Program-made: the position numbers and the translations under genes
NCBI RefSeq assembly: GCF_012927325.1
Contig: NZ_JABBGI010000019.1
Span: 1-64,000, forward strand
Reading direction: 5' to 3'
Source of the DNA: Chryseobacterium antibioticum
Lineage (GTDB): Bacteria; Bacteroidota; Bacteroidia; Flavobacteriales; Weeksellaceae
DNA: 64,000 nucleotides
In this document: piece after piece, positions 25,683 to 34,200 of the stretch
Position numbering within the stretch: the stretch's first letter is position 1
Layout: every line of letters begins with the position of its first letter
The notes under the pieces: model-generated
Told to the model about the DNA's origin: nothing
Database searches by the model: none
Seen by the model: the letters and a program-made list of their open reading frames with translations, nothing else

Positions 25683-26846
25683 TTATTCTTTTTCAATTTT
25701 ATGAAGTTTTTTCGTTCCTTCATACATTTCGTACTGTAAAAATCTCGTTTCCAGTTTCCCGTTGAAAAGCTTGATTTTTCTTGAAGGACGTAAACCAATT
25801 TTTTTCACCGCCTCCAGATCTGAAGAGATCAGCCAGGCTAATGTATTAGGATAGTTTGTTTTGAATGTATCTCCTATTTTTTTGTAGAAATCCTCATCAT
25901 TAATAGAAATTCTTTCATCGTAAGGCGGATTGAAAACCATTAACAGCGGGAAAAGGTCTTTTTTGGATTCAAAGAAGTCTTTTGTTCTCAATTCGATCAC
26001 ATCTTCCATTTCTGCGGCTTCGATATTCGTTCTGGCCGCGTTCAGCATTCTACCGTCAATATCATAACCCACGATCTTTCCAGTAAACTCTCTTACTCTG
26101 TTTACTCTTACTTCTTTGATCTTTGCAAAAAGATCAGCATCATAATTCGCCCAGTTCTGGAAAGCAAATCTCCTTCTGAAAATCTGTGCAGGAAGATCCA
26201 GTGCAATCATGGCTGCTTCAATAAGAAGAGTCCCCGAACCGCACATTGGATCCAGGAAGTTTCCTTTTCCGTCCCAGCCTGCAAGCTGAAGCATTCCGCT
26301 TGCCAGCACCTCATTGATAGGTGCTTCACCCTGTTCTTTTCTGTACCCTCTCTTAAATAGTGCATCTCCGGAAGAATCCATAGAAACCGTTACCAATTCA
26401 CGGTCAATATGCAGGTGAAATTTGATGTCAGGACTTTTTGTTTCTACATCCGGACGTCTGTGGAATTTATCCTGAAAATAATCCACAATAGCATCCTTCA
26501 TTTTAAGAGTGACGAACTGAGAATGTTTGAATGTCTCAGAATTTACCGTAGCATCAATCGCGAACGACTGATCAACATCCATATATTCTTCCCATGCAAT
26601 GGCTGAAAGTTTCGTATAAAACTGATGCTGATTAAATGCTTTAAATTCAAAAACAGGAATTAATATTTTTAATGCTGTTCTTGCAGAGTAGTTAATTTTA
26701 TAAAGAAAACCGAGGTCACCTTCACAATTGACCGCACGGTTTTTAATTTCAACGTTCTTTCCGCCTAATTTTTTGATCTCTTCAGCAAGAATCTCCTCCA
26801 GTCCGAAGAATGTCTTTATCTGAATCTTTAGATTTTCTGTGTCCAT
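25683..26846 (-). CDS. THUMP-domain RNA methyltransferase (RlmL/Trm14 type)
   Basis: 387 residues. The N-terminal THUMP/ferredoxin-like RNA-binding part spans about 5-155. A Rossmann-type methyltransferase follows, with DPMCGSGT (199-206, SAM motif I), YDIDGRML (261-268) and the N-methylation motif NPPY (306-309). This matches the N-terminal half of E. coli RlmL, which makes m2G2445 in 23S rRNA; the RlmK half is absent, as in many bacteria. The rRNA substrate is inferred from family; a tRNA target (Trm14 type) is possible. ATG start, single gene between terminators. Confidence 0.88.
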   Translation of the reverse strand: MDTENLKIQIKTFFGLEEILAEEIKKLGGKNVEIKNRAVNCEGDLGFLYKINYSARTALKILIPVFEFKAFNQHQFYTKLSAIAWEEYMDVDQSFAIDATVNSETFKHSQFVTLKMKDAIVDYFQDKFHRRPDVETKSPDIKFHLHIDRELVTVSMDSSGDALFKRGYRKEQGEAPINEVLASGMLQLAGWDGKGNFLDPMCGSGTLLIEAAMIALDLPAQIFRRRFAFQNWANYDADLFAKIKEVRVNRVREFTGKIVGYDIDGRMLNAARTNIEAAEMEDVIELRTKDFFESKKDLFPLLMVFNPPYDERISINDEDFYKKIGDTFKTNYPNTLAWLISSDLEAVKKIGLRPSRKIKLFNGKLETRFLQYEMYEGTKKLHKIEKE

Positions 26847-26943
26847 AAATTATTATTAAAAGATTTAACAACTTAATAATCAAAAGATTACATATTCAAT
26901 TTTACAATTAATTGAATCTTTCGATCTTTCAATATTTAAATAC

Positions 26944-26977
26944 TTTGCTTTTAACCGCACAAATTTAGTTATTTTTG
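26944..26977 (+). promoter_or_regulatory. promoter of the methyltransferase-ZIP operon, leaderless
   Basis: TTTG (26944-26947), 22-base spacer, TATTTTTG (26970-26977). The ATG at 26982 is four bases after the -7 element, so transcription should begin at or within a base or two of the start codon. Confidence 0.65.
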
Positions 26978-26981
26978 CATT

Positions 26982-27710
26982 ATGGAATGGTTTGAATCTT
27001 GGTTTGATACACCTTATTATCATCTTCTTTATAGTAACAGAGACTATACGGAAGCCGAAAATTTCATTACGAAGCTTACTGAAGACCTTCAGTTGCCCCC
27101 TTCATCCAAGATTATTGATCTGGCATGTGGAAAAGGAAGACACTCTGTTTTTTTGAATAAATTGGGGTACGATGTATTGGGACTTGATCTTTCCAGACAG
27201 AGTATTGAATTCGATAAACAGTTTGAAACCCAAACGCTTCTTTTCAATGTTCACGACATGCGGAACCCAATTGATGCCGATCCTATGGATGCGGTATTCA
27301 ATCTATTTACAAGCTTCGGATACTTTGATAACGAAAGTGATGACAAAAAAGTATTTCAGTCGATTTACAATGCTTTAAAACCGGGAGGATATTTTGTACT
27401 GGATTATCTGAATGAAGAATTTGTAAGAAAAAGTATAGTCCCTGAAACCACAATCACCCGTGGTGACATTGATTTTAAAATTCTAAAAAAGATCGAAGGG
27501 AGACATATCATCAAAGACATTCGTTTTGAAACGGACGGAAAATCTTTTCATTTCTTCGAAAAAGTAAAACTTCATACGTTGGAAGCGATTCATTCCTATG
27601 CAGCAGACTGCGGTTTTGAAAGATTGAAGATATGGGGTGATTATCAGCTGAATGAATTTGACCGTGAGGTTTCACCACGCTGTATCAATTTATTTAAGAA
27701 AAAGGCATGA
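26982..27710 (+). CDS. class I SAM-dependent methyltransferase
   Basis: 242 residues. SAM motif I IIDLACGKGRHS (44-55), then VLGLDLS (acidic end of beta 2), VFNLFTSFGYF, and LKPGGYFVLDYL (post-motif). This is a small-molecule-type methyltransferase of the Methyltransf_11/25 kind; the substrate is unknown. Its stop overlaps the start of the ZIP transporter gene by four bases (ATGA), so translation of the two is probably coupled. Nothing in the sequence links it to metal transport beyond that arrangement. Confidence 0.85.
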   Translation: MEWFESWFDTPYYHLLYSNRDYTEAENFITKLTEDLQLPPSSKIIDLACGKGRHSVFLNKLGYDVLGLDLSRQSIEFDKQFETQTLLFNVHDMRNPIDADPMDAVFNLFTSFGYFDNESDDKKVFQSIYNALKPGGYFVLDYLNEEFVRKSIVPETTITRGDIDFKILKKIEGRHIIKDIRFETDGKSFHFFEKVKLHTLEAIHSYAADCGFERLKIWGDYQLNEFDREVSPRCINLFKKKA

Positions 27711-28435
27711 TAACCGTCGTTTTACTGATATTAAGCGTTATTACAGGAGTTTTTCTCGGCAAGCATTTCGGAAAAAAGGAAAAACTTGCCAAAAATCTGT
27801 TGGTGCTGAGTGCCGGATTTCTGATTACCATCTGTCTGAATGAAGTTTTCCCGCAGGTCTACACCTCCGAAGTCGGGAGCAGCCTTGGAATTTTCGTGAT
27901 TGCTGGAGTTCTGCTTCAGATGATTCTGGAAGCTTTAACGAAAGGTTTCGAACATGGGCATTTTCACCATCACAGTGAGAACAACATCCTTCCTATGGCA
28001 CTGATGGTAGGTTTATTTATACATGCTTTTATCGAGGGAATTCCTTTGGCTAACGAGAAAGAACAGCTATCGCCTTATCTTTTAGGAATTGTATTTCACA
28101 ATCTTCCTATTTCATTTATTCTTGGAGCCTTTTTATTCAACAGAAAAAATGAATCCAAAAATTCACATTATCCTTCCATTCTGATTGTTGCTTTATTTGC
28201 GCTTGCCTCTCCGATGGGAATGCTGCTTGGAAATTATTTCAACCCTAATCTTCAGCCTTATTTTCTGGCTATCGTGGGGGGAATCTTCCTGCATATTTCA
28301 TCGGTTATCATTTTTGAGAGCAACAAAAACCATAATATAGACTGGGTAAAGATAGGCCTTGTAATCCTGGGTGTTTCTTTAGCCCTGATCATGCATCTTT
28401 TCCATCATCATCCTCCAGCAGGACATTCTCATTAA
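27707..28435 (+). CDS. ZIP-family metal transporter
   Basis: 242 residues, about seven to eight membrane helices. A histidine-rich loop (FEHGHFHHHSE, about 83-93) sits between helices 3 and 4, as in ZIP proteins. The metal-site helices carry HAFIEGIPL and HNLPISF, and the C-terminus ends in a second His cluster (HHHPPAGHSH). The protein should import zinc or another divalent metal through the inner membrane. Translationally coupled to the upstream methyltransferase. No Zur box was recognised. Confidence 0.92.
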   Translation: MITVVLLILSVITGVFLGKHFGKKEKLAKNLLVLSAGFLITICLNEVFPQVYTSEVGSSLGIFVIAGVLLQMILEALTKGFEHGHFHHHSENNILPMALMVGLFIHAFIEGIPLANEKEQLSPYLLGIVFHNLPISFILGAFLFNRKNESKNSHYPSILIVALFALASPMGMLLGNYFNPNLQPYFLAIVGGIFLHISSVIIFESNKNHNIDWVKIGLVILGVSLALIMHLFHHHPPAGHSH

Positions 28436-28460
28436 TACTATTATAATTCAACGAAAATAA

Positions 28461-28490
28461 AAAGCTCCGGATCTTACGATCCGGAGCCTC
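28461..28490. terminator. terminator between convergent genes
   Basis: GCTCCGGATC (28464-28473) and GATCCGGAGC (28478-28487) around TTAC, between the ZIP gene and the FadL-like gene (minus, ends 28520). Confidence 0.8.
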
Positions 28491-28519
28491 AATTTAATCA
28501 CTCATTACACAATCTGGAA

Positions 28520-29926
28520 TTAGAACTTCCAGCCGAATGTAATAAAGAAGTTATTTCTGTTATTTTTCACTTCTGAGACAGCAAAGTAATCAGATGACAT
28601 AATAGTATTAGGAGAATAATAAGCAGTATCAGTAGCAGGATTCCCTGTTTCAATACCTCTTAAGAAAGGATTGCTGTATTTGGATGTTACATACTGATAA
28701 GATGCATCTACGTAGAACGATTTGAAATCATATCCCAAACCAACTGAAGCAAGATTTCTGCTATTAAGCATCATATTGCTGTATGACTGGTCTGATGTAG
28801 AAGCGTCCGGATTTACCTGGCTTACCGTCAAAGCATCAAAAGGATTAGATACATAAGAGTAACCTCCTCTCAATCTAAACTGTTTCATCCTGTATTCAGC
28901 ACCTATTCGTACTTCTGATACGTTTTTATAATTATCTTTAAAGAAACTGTTCAATTCACTTTCAGCACCTGTAACTACCTCATATTTAGGTCTTGTTAGT
29001 CCCAGCGTATAATCTACGTTCAATGAAAAGTTTTTACTGGCAACAAATGCTGCACTGACGGTCGCTTTAAGAGGTGTCGTAAGATCTCTGGATTCACCCC
29101 CGGAACCATCTCCATAAGTTGGATCATTATAGAAATTATATACTCTGTCTATACGCCAGAACGTAGGTGTTTCTATTGCACCCCCAATCCTGAAGTTAGG
29201 ACTCAATTTCCCAATTACCCCTAGAGTAGCAGAAAATCCGGAAGACCTTTCAGTAAAAGGTGTATTTTGTCGGTCAAAATATTCTAAAGAACCATTCTGA
29301 AGAGATTGGAAAGCCGCTCTGTCAACCTGATCAATGTCTGCATTGAAAAAGTTAAATGAAGCACCAAGATATACATTATGATTATAGTTGGCTCCTACAC
29401 CAAAACTTGTTTTTGACAGATTTCCATACCTGTCATAAGCATGTCCTGCAAATGATGAACTCTTATCAACATCAAAATCCTTGATGACATTATTACTTCC
29501 GGGAGATTCAACATAGTTATCAAGCGACTGGTTGGAGTAATTAATTCCTATGTTAATAAACTTCCACCCTGTTTCACTCATTAGTGGAAAAGCTATTACG
29601 GCTCCTACATTTCCAAGATCTGTATTGGTTTGACTGTAATCAACAGTAGATCCCGCCCATGTACTTTTATTCTTATTCCCTGCGATAGACAGTGTTCCGG
29701 AAACTTCTCCGGAAATGGCAACTCCCAAACCTGCAGGGTTCGTAAGCAGTGAGTTGGCATCACCTCCTAATGCTCCGTTAGCTCCAGCCATTGCATTAAA
29801 TTTCGACGAACCCACCATTGGAGTACTGGAATAAACATCTACAGTATTTCTTAATACAGAAACATCCTGAGCCTGCGCAAAAAATGCAGCAGAAACACTC
29901 ATTAATACTAAAGATTTTCTTAACAT
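28520..29926 (-). CDS. FadL/OMPP1-type outer-membrane transporter
   Basis: 468 residues. Signal peptide at 1-19 (ends FFAQA). The N-terminal hatch region contains NAMAGANGALGGDANSLLTNPAGLG, the Bacteroidota version of the FadL N-P-A-x-[LA] motif. The rest alternates beta strands and ends in phenylalanine (GWKF), as outer-membrane barrels do. It should be a 14-strand barrel for hydrophobic compounds such as fatty acids. Its gene starts 28 bp after the GGFR-repeat lipoprotein gene, so the two are likely one operon. Confidence 0.88.
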   Translation of the reverse strand: MLRKSLVLMSVSAAFFAQAQDVSVLRNTVDVYSSTPMVGSSKFNAMAGANGALGGDANSLLTNPAGLGVAISGEVSGTLSIAGNKNKSTWAGSTVDYSQTNTDLGNVGAVIAFPLMSETGWKFINIGINYSNQSLDNYVESPGSNNVIKDFDVDKSSSFAGHAYDRYGNLSKTSFGVGANYNHNVYLGASFNFFNADIDQVDRAAFQSLQNGSLEYFDRQNTPFTERSSGFSATLGVIGKLSPNFRIGGAIETPTFWRIDRVYNFYNDPTYGDGSGGESRDLTTPLKATVSAAFVASKNFSLNVDYTLGLTRPKYEVVTGAESELNSFFKDNYKNVSEVRIGAEYRMKQFRLRGGYSYVSNPFDALTVSQVNPDASTSDQSYSNMMLNSRNLASVGLGYDFKSFYVDASYQYVTSKYSNPFLRGIETGNPATDTAYYSPNTIMSSDYFAVSEVKNNRNNFFITFGWKF

Positions 29927-29954
29927 TATTTTTTAATAGTTATTTAGTTTGAAA

Positions 29955-31049
29955 TTATCTGCCGCCTCTGAAGCCGCCGCCTCCGCCGCCAGATCTCATA
30001 CCTCCGCCACCACCGGACGAACCACCGCTTCTGAAACCTCCTCCTGAAGAACCTCCACTTGATCTGAAGCCTCCATTGTCATTGGATCTGAAACCGCCAT
30101 TGTTATTGTTGTTATAGTTAGGTTGAGAATTATAATTAGGTCTTGGTTGAGAACCCGAATTACGGAATCCACCAGACTGTTGCTGCGGTCTGTAACCACC
30201 ATTCCCGTTTCCTTGTCTGAAGCCGCCATTATTTGAACCATTGGTTCTAAAACCGCCATTTGAACCGTTTCTAAAACCGCCATTTGTACTGCTATTTCTG
30301 AAACCGCCATTATTATTTTGGAAACCGTTTCCGTTACTGTTTCTGAAGCCGCCTCTGTAAGTATTTGTTCTATATACAGCATTGGTTAAGCCTGGATTAC
30401 TGAATCCTCCGCCACTGCTTCTTCTGTAAACGGGCCTGTACCCATTCCCCCAGTAGCCGCCATTCCAGCCCCAATATGGGTTACCGTAACCGCCACCCCA
30501 GAACGGATCATAATATCCTCCCCAATAAGGTGAATATCCATATCCCCAGTAAGGACTTCCCCAGCCCATAGAGCCTCCCCAGCCCCAGCCAAAAGATCCG
30601 CCCCAACCGAATGATGCACCCCAGCCGCGGTTCATCCCCCAATATGGACTATAACCTCCCCATCCCCAAGGAGATCCCCAGGAATTGTCGTAAAAGTTGG
30701 TCTGAGCTCCGGCAAATGCGCCCCAGTCTGAGTTGGTAGCATTGGTATCCCAATTGCTATCACTCCATGTACTGTATTTATTATCTTGTTCCTTAGAATT
30801 AGCCTGTGCATTCTGTATCACATTAGAGTCCTGGTAATAATCATAATATTCTCCAACTCTGTTTCCGCCATCATTGATGATTACTCCTTCTGGCAGTGTA
30901 TCTTTATTAGGGTCATAGTACACCCCATCGGTCTCTGTATATCCTCCCATCTGGGCGCCACAAGACACAAGTAGCAATCCACCTGATATTGCTAAAATCC
31001 CTTTGGACTTTAACAAACCGAGTAAATTTTTATGTATATTTTTTTTCAT
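29955..31049 (-). CDS. lipoprotein with Trp/Gly-rich and GGFR-repeat regions
   Basis: 364 residues. A lipoprotein signal peptide ends in a lipobox at LVSC (about 27-30). Residues 31-120 are acidic and Asn/Asp-rich. Residues about 120-205 are extremely rich in W, G, Y and S/P (repeats such as WGGSFGWGWGG and SPYWG). From about 225 to the end there are about twelve spaced GGFR or GGFRN/GGYR units in Gly/Asn/Ser sequence, close to eukaryotic RGG boxes in look. It should be tethered to a membrane lipid after export. I know no function for it; low-complexity aromatic/Arg composition hints at surface coating, polymer or nucleic-acid binding, or phase-separating behaviour, all guesses. Upstream of, and probably cotranscribed with, the FadL-like gene. 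Confidence 0.82.
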   Translation of the reverse strand: MKKNIHKNLLGLLKSKGILAISGGLLLVSCGAQMGGYTETDGVYYDPNKDTLPEGVIINDGGNRVGEYYDYYQDSNVIQNAQANSKEQDNKYSTWSDSNWDTNATNSDWGAFAGAQTNFYDNSWGSPWGWGGYSPYWGMNRGWGASFGWGGSFGWGWGGSMGWGSPYWGYGYSPYWGGYYDPFWGGGYGNPYWGWNGGYWGNGYRPVYRRSSGGGFSNPGLTNAVYRTNTYRGGFRNSNGNGFQNNNGGFRNSSTNGGFRNGSNGGFRTNGSNNGGFRQGNGNGGYRPQQQSGGFRNSGSQPRPNYNSQPNYNNNNNGGFRSNDNGGFRSSGGSSGGGFRSGGSSGGGGGMRSGGGGGGFRGGR

Positions 31050-31089
31050 GATAACGTAAAGATTTTTAATTTAAATTATATTTGCAATC

Positions 31090-31110
31090 TGTACCAAAAA
31101 TGTACCAAAA
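31090..31110. repeat. direct repeat TGTACCAAAA, two copies
   Basis: Copies at 31090-31099 and 31101-31110, an 11 bp period (one helical turn), 41 bp before the lipoprotein start on the minus strand. Could be a regulator site. Confidence 0.4.
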
Positions 31111-31119
31111 CACTGGTAG

Positions 31120-31150
31120 AAAAATCTATCAAAAATAGATTTTTATTTTT
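31120..31150 (+). terminator. terminator-like hairpin in the proS leader
   Basis: AAAAATCTAT (31120-31129) and ATAGATTTTT (31135-31144) around CAAAA, followed by T's. It stands 50 bp before proS, between divergent genes, where no transcript end is expected; attenuation of proS is possible. Confidence 0.45.
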
Positions 31151-31193
31151 AGATTACAATAATGTACAAAAGTTAAAAAAATTTTAAAAAATA

Positions 31194-32669
31194 ATGGCAA
31201 AATTAACCTCAAGAAGCGAAGATTACAGCAAATGGTATAATGAGTTGGTGGTAAAAGCTGACTTAGCTGAAAACTCTGGAGTGCGAGGATGCATGGTGAT
31301 CAAACCATACGGCTATGCAATCTGGGAAAAAATGCGTGATGAAATGGATAAAAGATTCAAAGAAACAGGTCACGTTAATGCTTATTTCCCGCTTTTTGTG
31401 CCCAAAAGCCTCTTTGAGGCAGAAGAGAAAAATGCAGAAGGTTTTGCTAAAGAATGTGCAGTAGTTACTCACTATAGATTAAAAACAGATCCGGACAATC
31501 CACACAAACTTATTGTAGATCCGGATGCTAAATTAGAAGAAGAGCTTATCGTGCGTCCTACTTCAGAAGCAATTATCTGGAATACATACAAAAACTGGAT
31601 CCAGTCTTACAGAGATCTTCCGATCCTGATTAACCAATGGGCAAATGTTGTTCGTTGGGAAATGAGAACCCGTCTGTTCCTGAGAACAGCAGAATTTTTA
31701 TGGCAGGAAGGACACACAGCACACGCTACCAAAGATGAAGCAATAGAAGAAGCTGAAAAAATGAATGATGTATATGCAGATTTTGCAGAAAAATTCATGG
31801 CTATGCCTGTTATTAAAGGAGTAAAAACACCATCTGAAAGATTTGCAGGAGCTGATGATACTTATTGTATCGAGGCATTGATGCAGGATGGAAAAGCTCT
31901 TCAGGCAGGAACATCTCACTTCCTTGGTCAGAATTTCGCGAAAGCGTTTGATGTAAAATTCACCAATAAAGAAGGTAAAATTGAACACGCATGGGCAACA
32001 TCATGGGGAACTTCCACCCGTTTGATGGGCGCTTTGATCATGACCCATTCTGATGATTTCGGATTGGTACTTCCTCCTACTCTTGCTCCAATCCAGGTGG
32101 TTATTGTTCCCATCTTCAAAGGTGAAGAGCAATTGACTCAGATCAGCGAAGTAGCCCTTGGTATCGTGGCTAAATTAAAAGCGAAAGGCATCTCTGTAAA
32201 ATTTGATGATGATACACATAACAAACCAGGATGGAAATTTGCAGAATACGAATTAAAAGGTGTTCCGGTAAGAATTGCAATGGGACCAAGGGATCTTGAA
32301 AATAAATCTGTGGAAATCGCAAGAAGAGATAATCTGACTAAAGAACTTCGTTCTATTGAAGGAGTAGACACTTATATCGAAGAATTATTGCAGACGATTC
32401 AGAAAGATCTTTATGAAAAAGCATTAAATTTCAGACAAGATAACATCACAAAAGTGGATTCCTATGAAGAATTCAAGAAAGTTCTTGAAGAAAAAGGAGG
32501 TTTCATCTATGCACATTGGGATGGAACAGCTGAGGAAGAAGAGCAAATCAAGGATGAAACGAAGGCAACGATCAGATGTATTCCTTTAGATGATGATGTT
32601 GAAGAAGGTATTTCTTTAGTAAGCGGTAAACCGTCTCAAAGACGTGTATTATTCGCAAAAGCTTATTAA
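31194..32669 (+). CDS. proS: prolyl-tRNA synthetase, archaeal/eukaryotic-like (type 3)
   Basis: 491 residues, the short form without the bacterial editing insertion. Class II motifs: [15 protein letters not shown] (motif 1 area), [10 protein letters not shown], and [31 protein letters not shown] (motif 2). An anticodon-binding domain follows (about 300-400), then the C-terminal extension typical of this type, ending LFAKAY. It charges tRNA-Pro with proline in the cytosol. ATG start; the gene is divergent from the lipoprotein gene. Confidence 0.95.
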   Translation: MAKLTSRSEDYSKWYNELVVKADLAENSGVRGCMVIKPYGYAIWEKMRDEMDKRFKETGHVNAYFPLFVPKSLFEAEEKNAEGFAKECAVVTHYRLKTDPDNPHKLIVDPDAKLEEELIVRPTSEAIIWNTYKNWIQSYRDLPILINQWANVVRWEMRTRLFLRTAEFLWQEGHTAHATKDEAIEEAEKMNDVYADFAEKFMAMPVIKGVKTPSERFAGADDTYCIEALMQDGKALQAGTSHFLGQNFAKAFDVKFTNKEGKIEHAWATSWGTSTRLMGALIMTHSDDFGLVLPPTLAPIQVVIVPIFKGEEQLTQISEVALGIVAKLKAKGISVKFDDDTHNKPGWKFAEYELKGVPVRIAMGPRDLENKSVEIARRDNLTKELRSIEGVDTYIEELLQTIQKDLYEKALNFRQDNITKVDSYEEFKKVLEEKGGFIYAHWDGTAEEEEQIKDETKATIRCIPLDDDVEEGISLVSGKPSQRRVLFAKAY

Positions 32670-32787
32670 AATATTTGGCTCATTTTCAAAAACTTTCCTA
32701 AAAATTAAATAAATATTCAAAAAAAGTGACTTTTGGACAGATTTTTGTTTAAATTTATTCAACATTAATCTAAAAAAATAATTTATT

Positions 32788-34086
32788 ATGTCTTTAAATG
32801 TCATTGATTTAATTAAAGGACAGTTAGGTCCCGCTTTGGTTTCACAAGCAGCTTCTCAATTTGGAGAGAGTGAATCCGGTATTTCAAAAGCAATTGGAGG
32901 TTTACTTCCTGCCATTGTTGGAGGATTAGCAAATAATTCTGATAACCCGGGAGTTTTGGATGCAATTACCAATGCCTCGTCGAGCGGAATTTTAGGAAAT
33001 TTATTAGGTGGTGCATCCAGCAGCCCTGTGATTTCCACTTTGTTGACCTCTATTTTTGGAGACAAAATCAGTGGAATAGTGAATGCTATTGCTACCTATG
33101 CAGGAATCAGCAATAACTCTTCAAGTTCGCTGTTGAATTTAGTAACGGGAGCTACGGTAGGTTCTATCGGAAAATATGCTGCTGATAATAATTTAGACAA
33201 ATCAGGTATTTCAAGTCTGCTAGGTGAGCAAAAAGGAATTGTTTCTTCACTTCTTCCGGCAGGACTATCTTTAGCCTCTCTAAATTTAGGAAGCTGGTTC
33301 GGAGGAGGTACAACAACTTCCCATGCAGAAGCAGCACCAAAGCCAGAGCCTAAAATAGAAGTTACAAGAAGTACTACATCTGCAGGAACCAATCCTGACA
33401 GAAATAATAATGAAGGCGGAGGTTCAATCTGGAAATGGTTGCTTCCGCTTTTACTTTTAATTGCCGCAGCTTATTTCATTTGGAAACAGTGTGACAAGAA
33501 ACAGACTACCACCACCACTACAACCACTGATTCTACAGGATCAACAGCAGATACTGCTGCTACCATCACTCCTGCAGATACTTCGGCACCAACTGCAACA
33601 CCGGTTGCTAAAACAGATGAGAACATTGATCTTAACGGGGTTATGCTGAAAGGTTACAAAGGAGGAATGGAAGATCAGATGATTACCTTCCTGAAATCAG
33701 GAAATTATAAAAATGCTGCTGACGATGCTGCATTAAAAGATAAGTGGTATGATTTTGACCATGTAAACTTCAAAATGGGAAGTTCTACTGAACTGGAAGC
33801 AGGTTCTCAGGGACAGCTTGATAATTTAGTAGCAATTTTAAAAGCATTCCCGGATGCAAAAATTAAAATTGGAGGGTATACTGATAAAGTAGGAAACGAA
33901 GCCAACAACGTAAAATTATCTAAATCAAGAGCTGAATTTATTAAGGCAGCTTTAGCGAAAGCCGGAGTAGGAACTCAGGTTTTAGAAGCAGAAGGTTACG
34001 GTAGCAAGTTTGCTACAGTAGATGCTAAAGCTTCTGACGCAGAAAGAGCTGCAGACAGAAAAATGTCTGTAAGATTTGCAAAATAG
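32788..34086 (+). CDS. DUF937-OmpA fusion membrane protein
   Basis: 432 residues with no signal peptide. Residues about 1-170 are DUF937-like (LIKGQLGPALVSQAASQFGES, then GGLLPAIVGGLANN). A Pro/Asn/Gly-rich linker leads to one membrane helix (about 215-232, WLLPLLLLIAAAYFIW). A threonine run and Ala/Pro/Thr linker follow. The C-terminal OmpA domain (about 325-432: FKMGSSTELE, GYTDKVGNEANNVKLSKSRAE) should bind peptidoglycan in the periplasm. So the DUF937 part would be cytoplasmic and the OmpA part outside, linking cell interior to the wall. Its role is unknown. ATG start 118 bp after proS. Confidence 0.88.
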   Translation: MSLNVIDLIKGQLGPALVSQAASQFGESESGISKAIGGLLPAIVGGLANNSDNPGVLDAITNASSSGILGNLLGGASSSPVISTLLTSIFGDKISGIVNAIATYAGISNNSSSSLLNLVTGATVGSIGKYAADNNLDKSGISSLLGEQKGIVSSLLPAGLSLASLNLGSWFGGGTTTSHAEAAPKPEPKIEVTRSTTSAGTNPDRNNNEGGGSIWKWLLPLLLLIAAAYFIWKQCDKKQTTTTTTTTDSTGSTADTAATITPADTSAPTATPVAKTDENIDLNGVMLKGYKGGMEDQMITFLKSGNYKNAADDAALKDKWYDFDHVNFKMGSSTELEAGSQGQLDNLVAILKAFPDAKIKIGGYTDKVGNEANNVKLSKSRAEFIKAALAKAGVGTQVLEAEGYGSKFATVDAKASDAERAADRKMSVRFAK

Positions 34087-34110
34087 ATCTCTAGAATCCA
34101 TAAAAATAAG

Positions 34111-34141
34111 ATCCCGAAATTTAGTTTTCGGGATTTTTTTT
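34111..34141 (+). terminator. intrinsic terminator of the DUF937-OmpA gene
   Basis: ATCCCGAAA (34111-34119) and TTTCGGGAT (34126-34134) followed by a T run. Confidence 0.9.
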
Positions 34142-34173
34142 TCACCTTACTTTCGTATTTACATTTATTTAAG

Positions 34174-34197
34174 TAAATTTGTTAGTCATTTCTAACA
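34174..34197 (+). promoter_or_regulatory. mntH promoter with palindromic operator
   Basis: TAAATTTG (34174-34181) matches TAnnTTTG. Overlapping its end, TGTTAG (34180-34185) and CTAACA (34192-34197) form an inverted repeat with a six-base centre over the expected transcription start, four bases before the ATG. This suits a repressor such as an MntR/DtxR or Fur-family protein; the identity is inference. Confidence 0.5.
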
Positions 34198-34200
34198 TTT

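Noticed and set aside
29996-30619. Alternative-frame ORFs inside the GGFR lipoprotein gene
   Set aside because: They are by-products of the Gly/Asn-rich repeats; the long frame alone has a lipoprotein signal and a proper stop.
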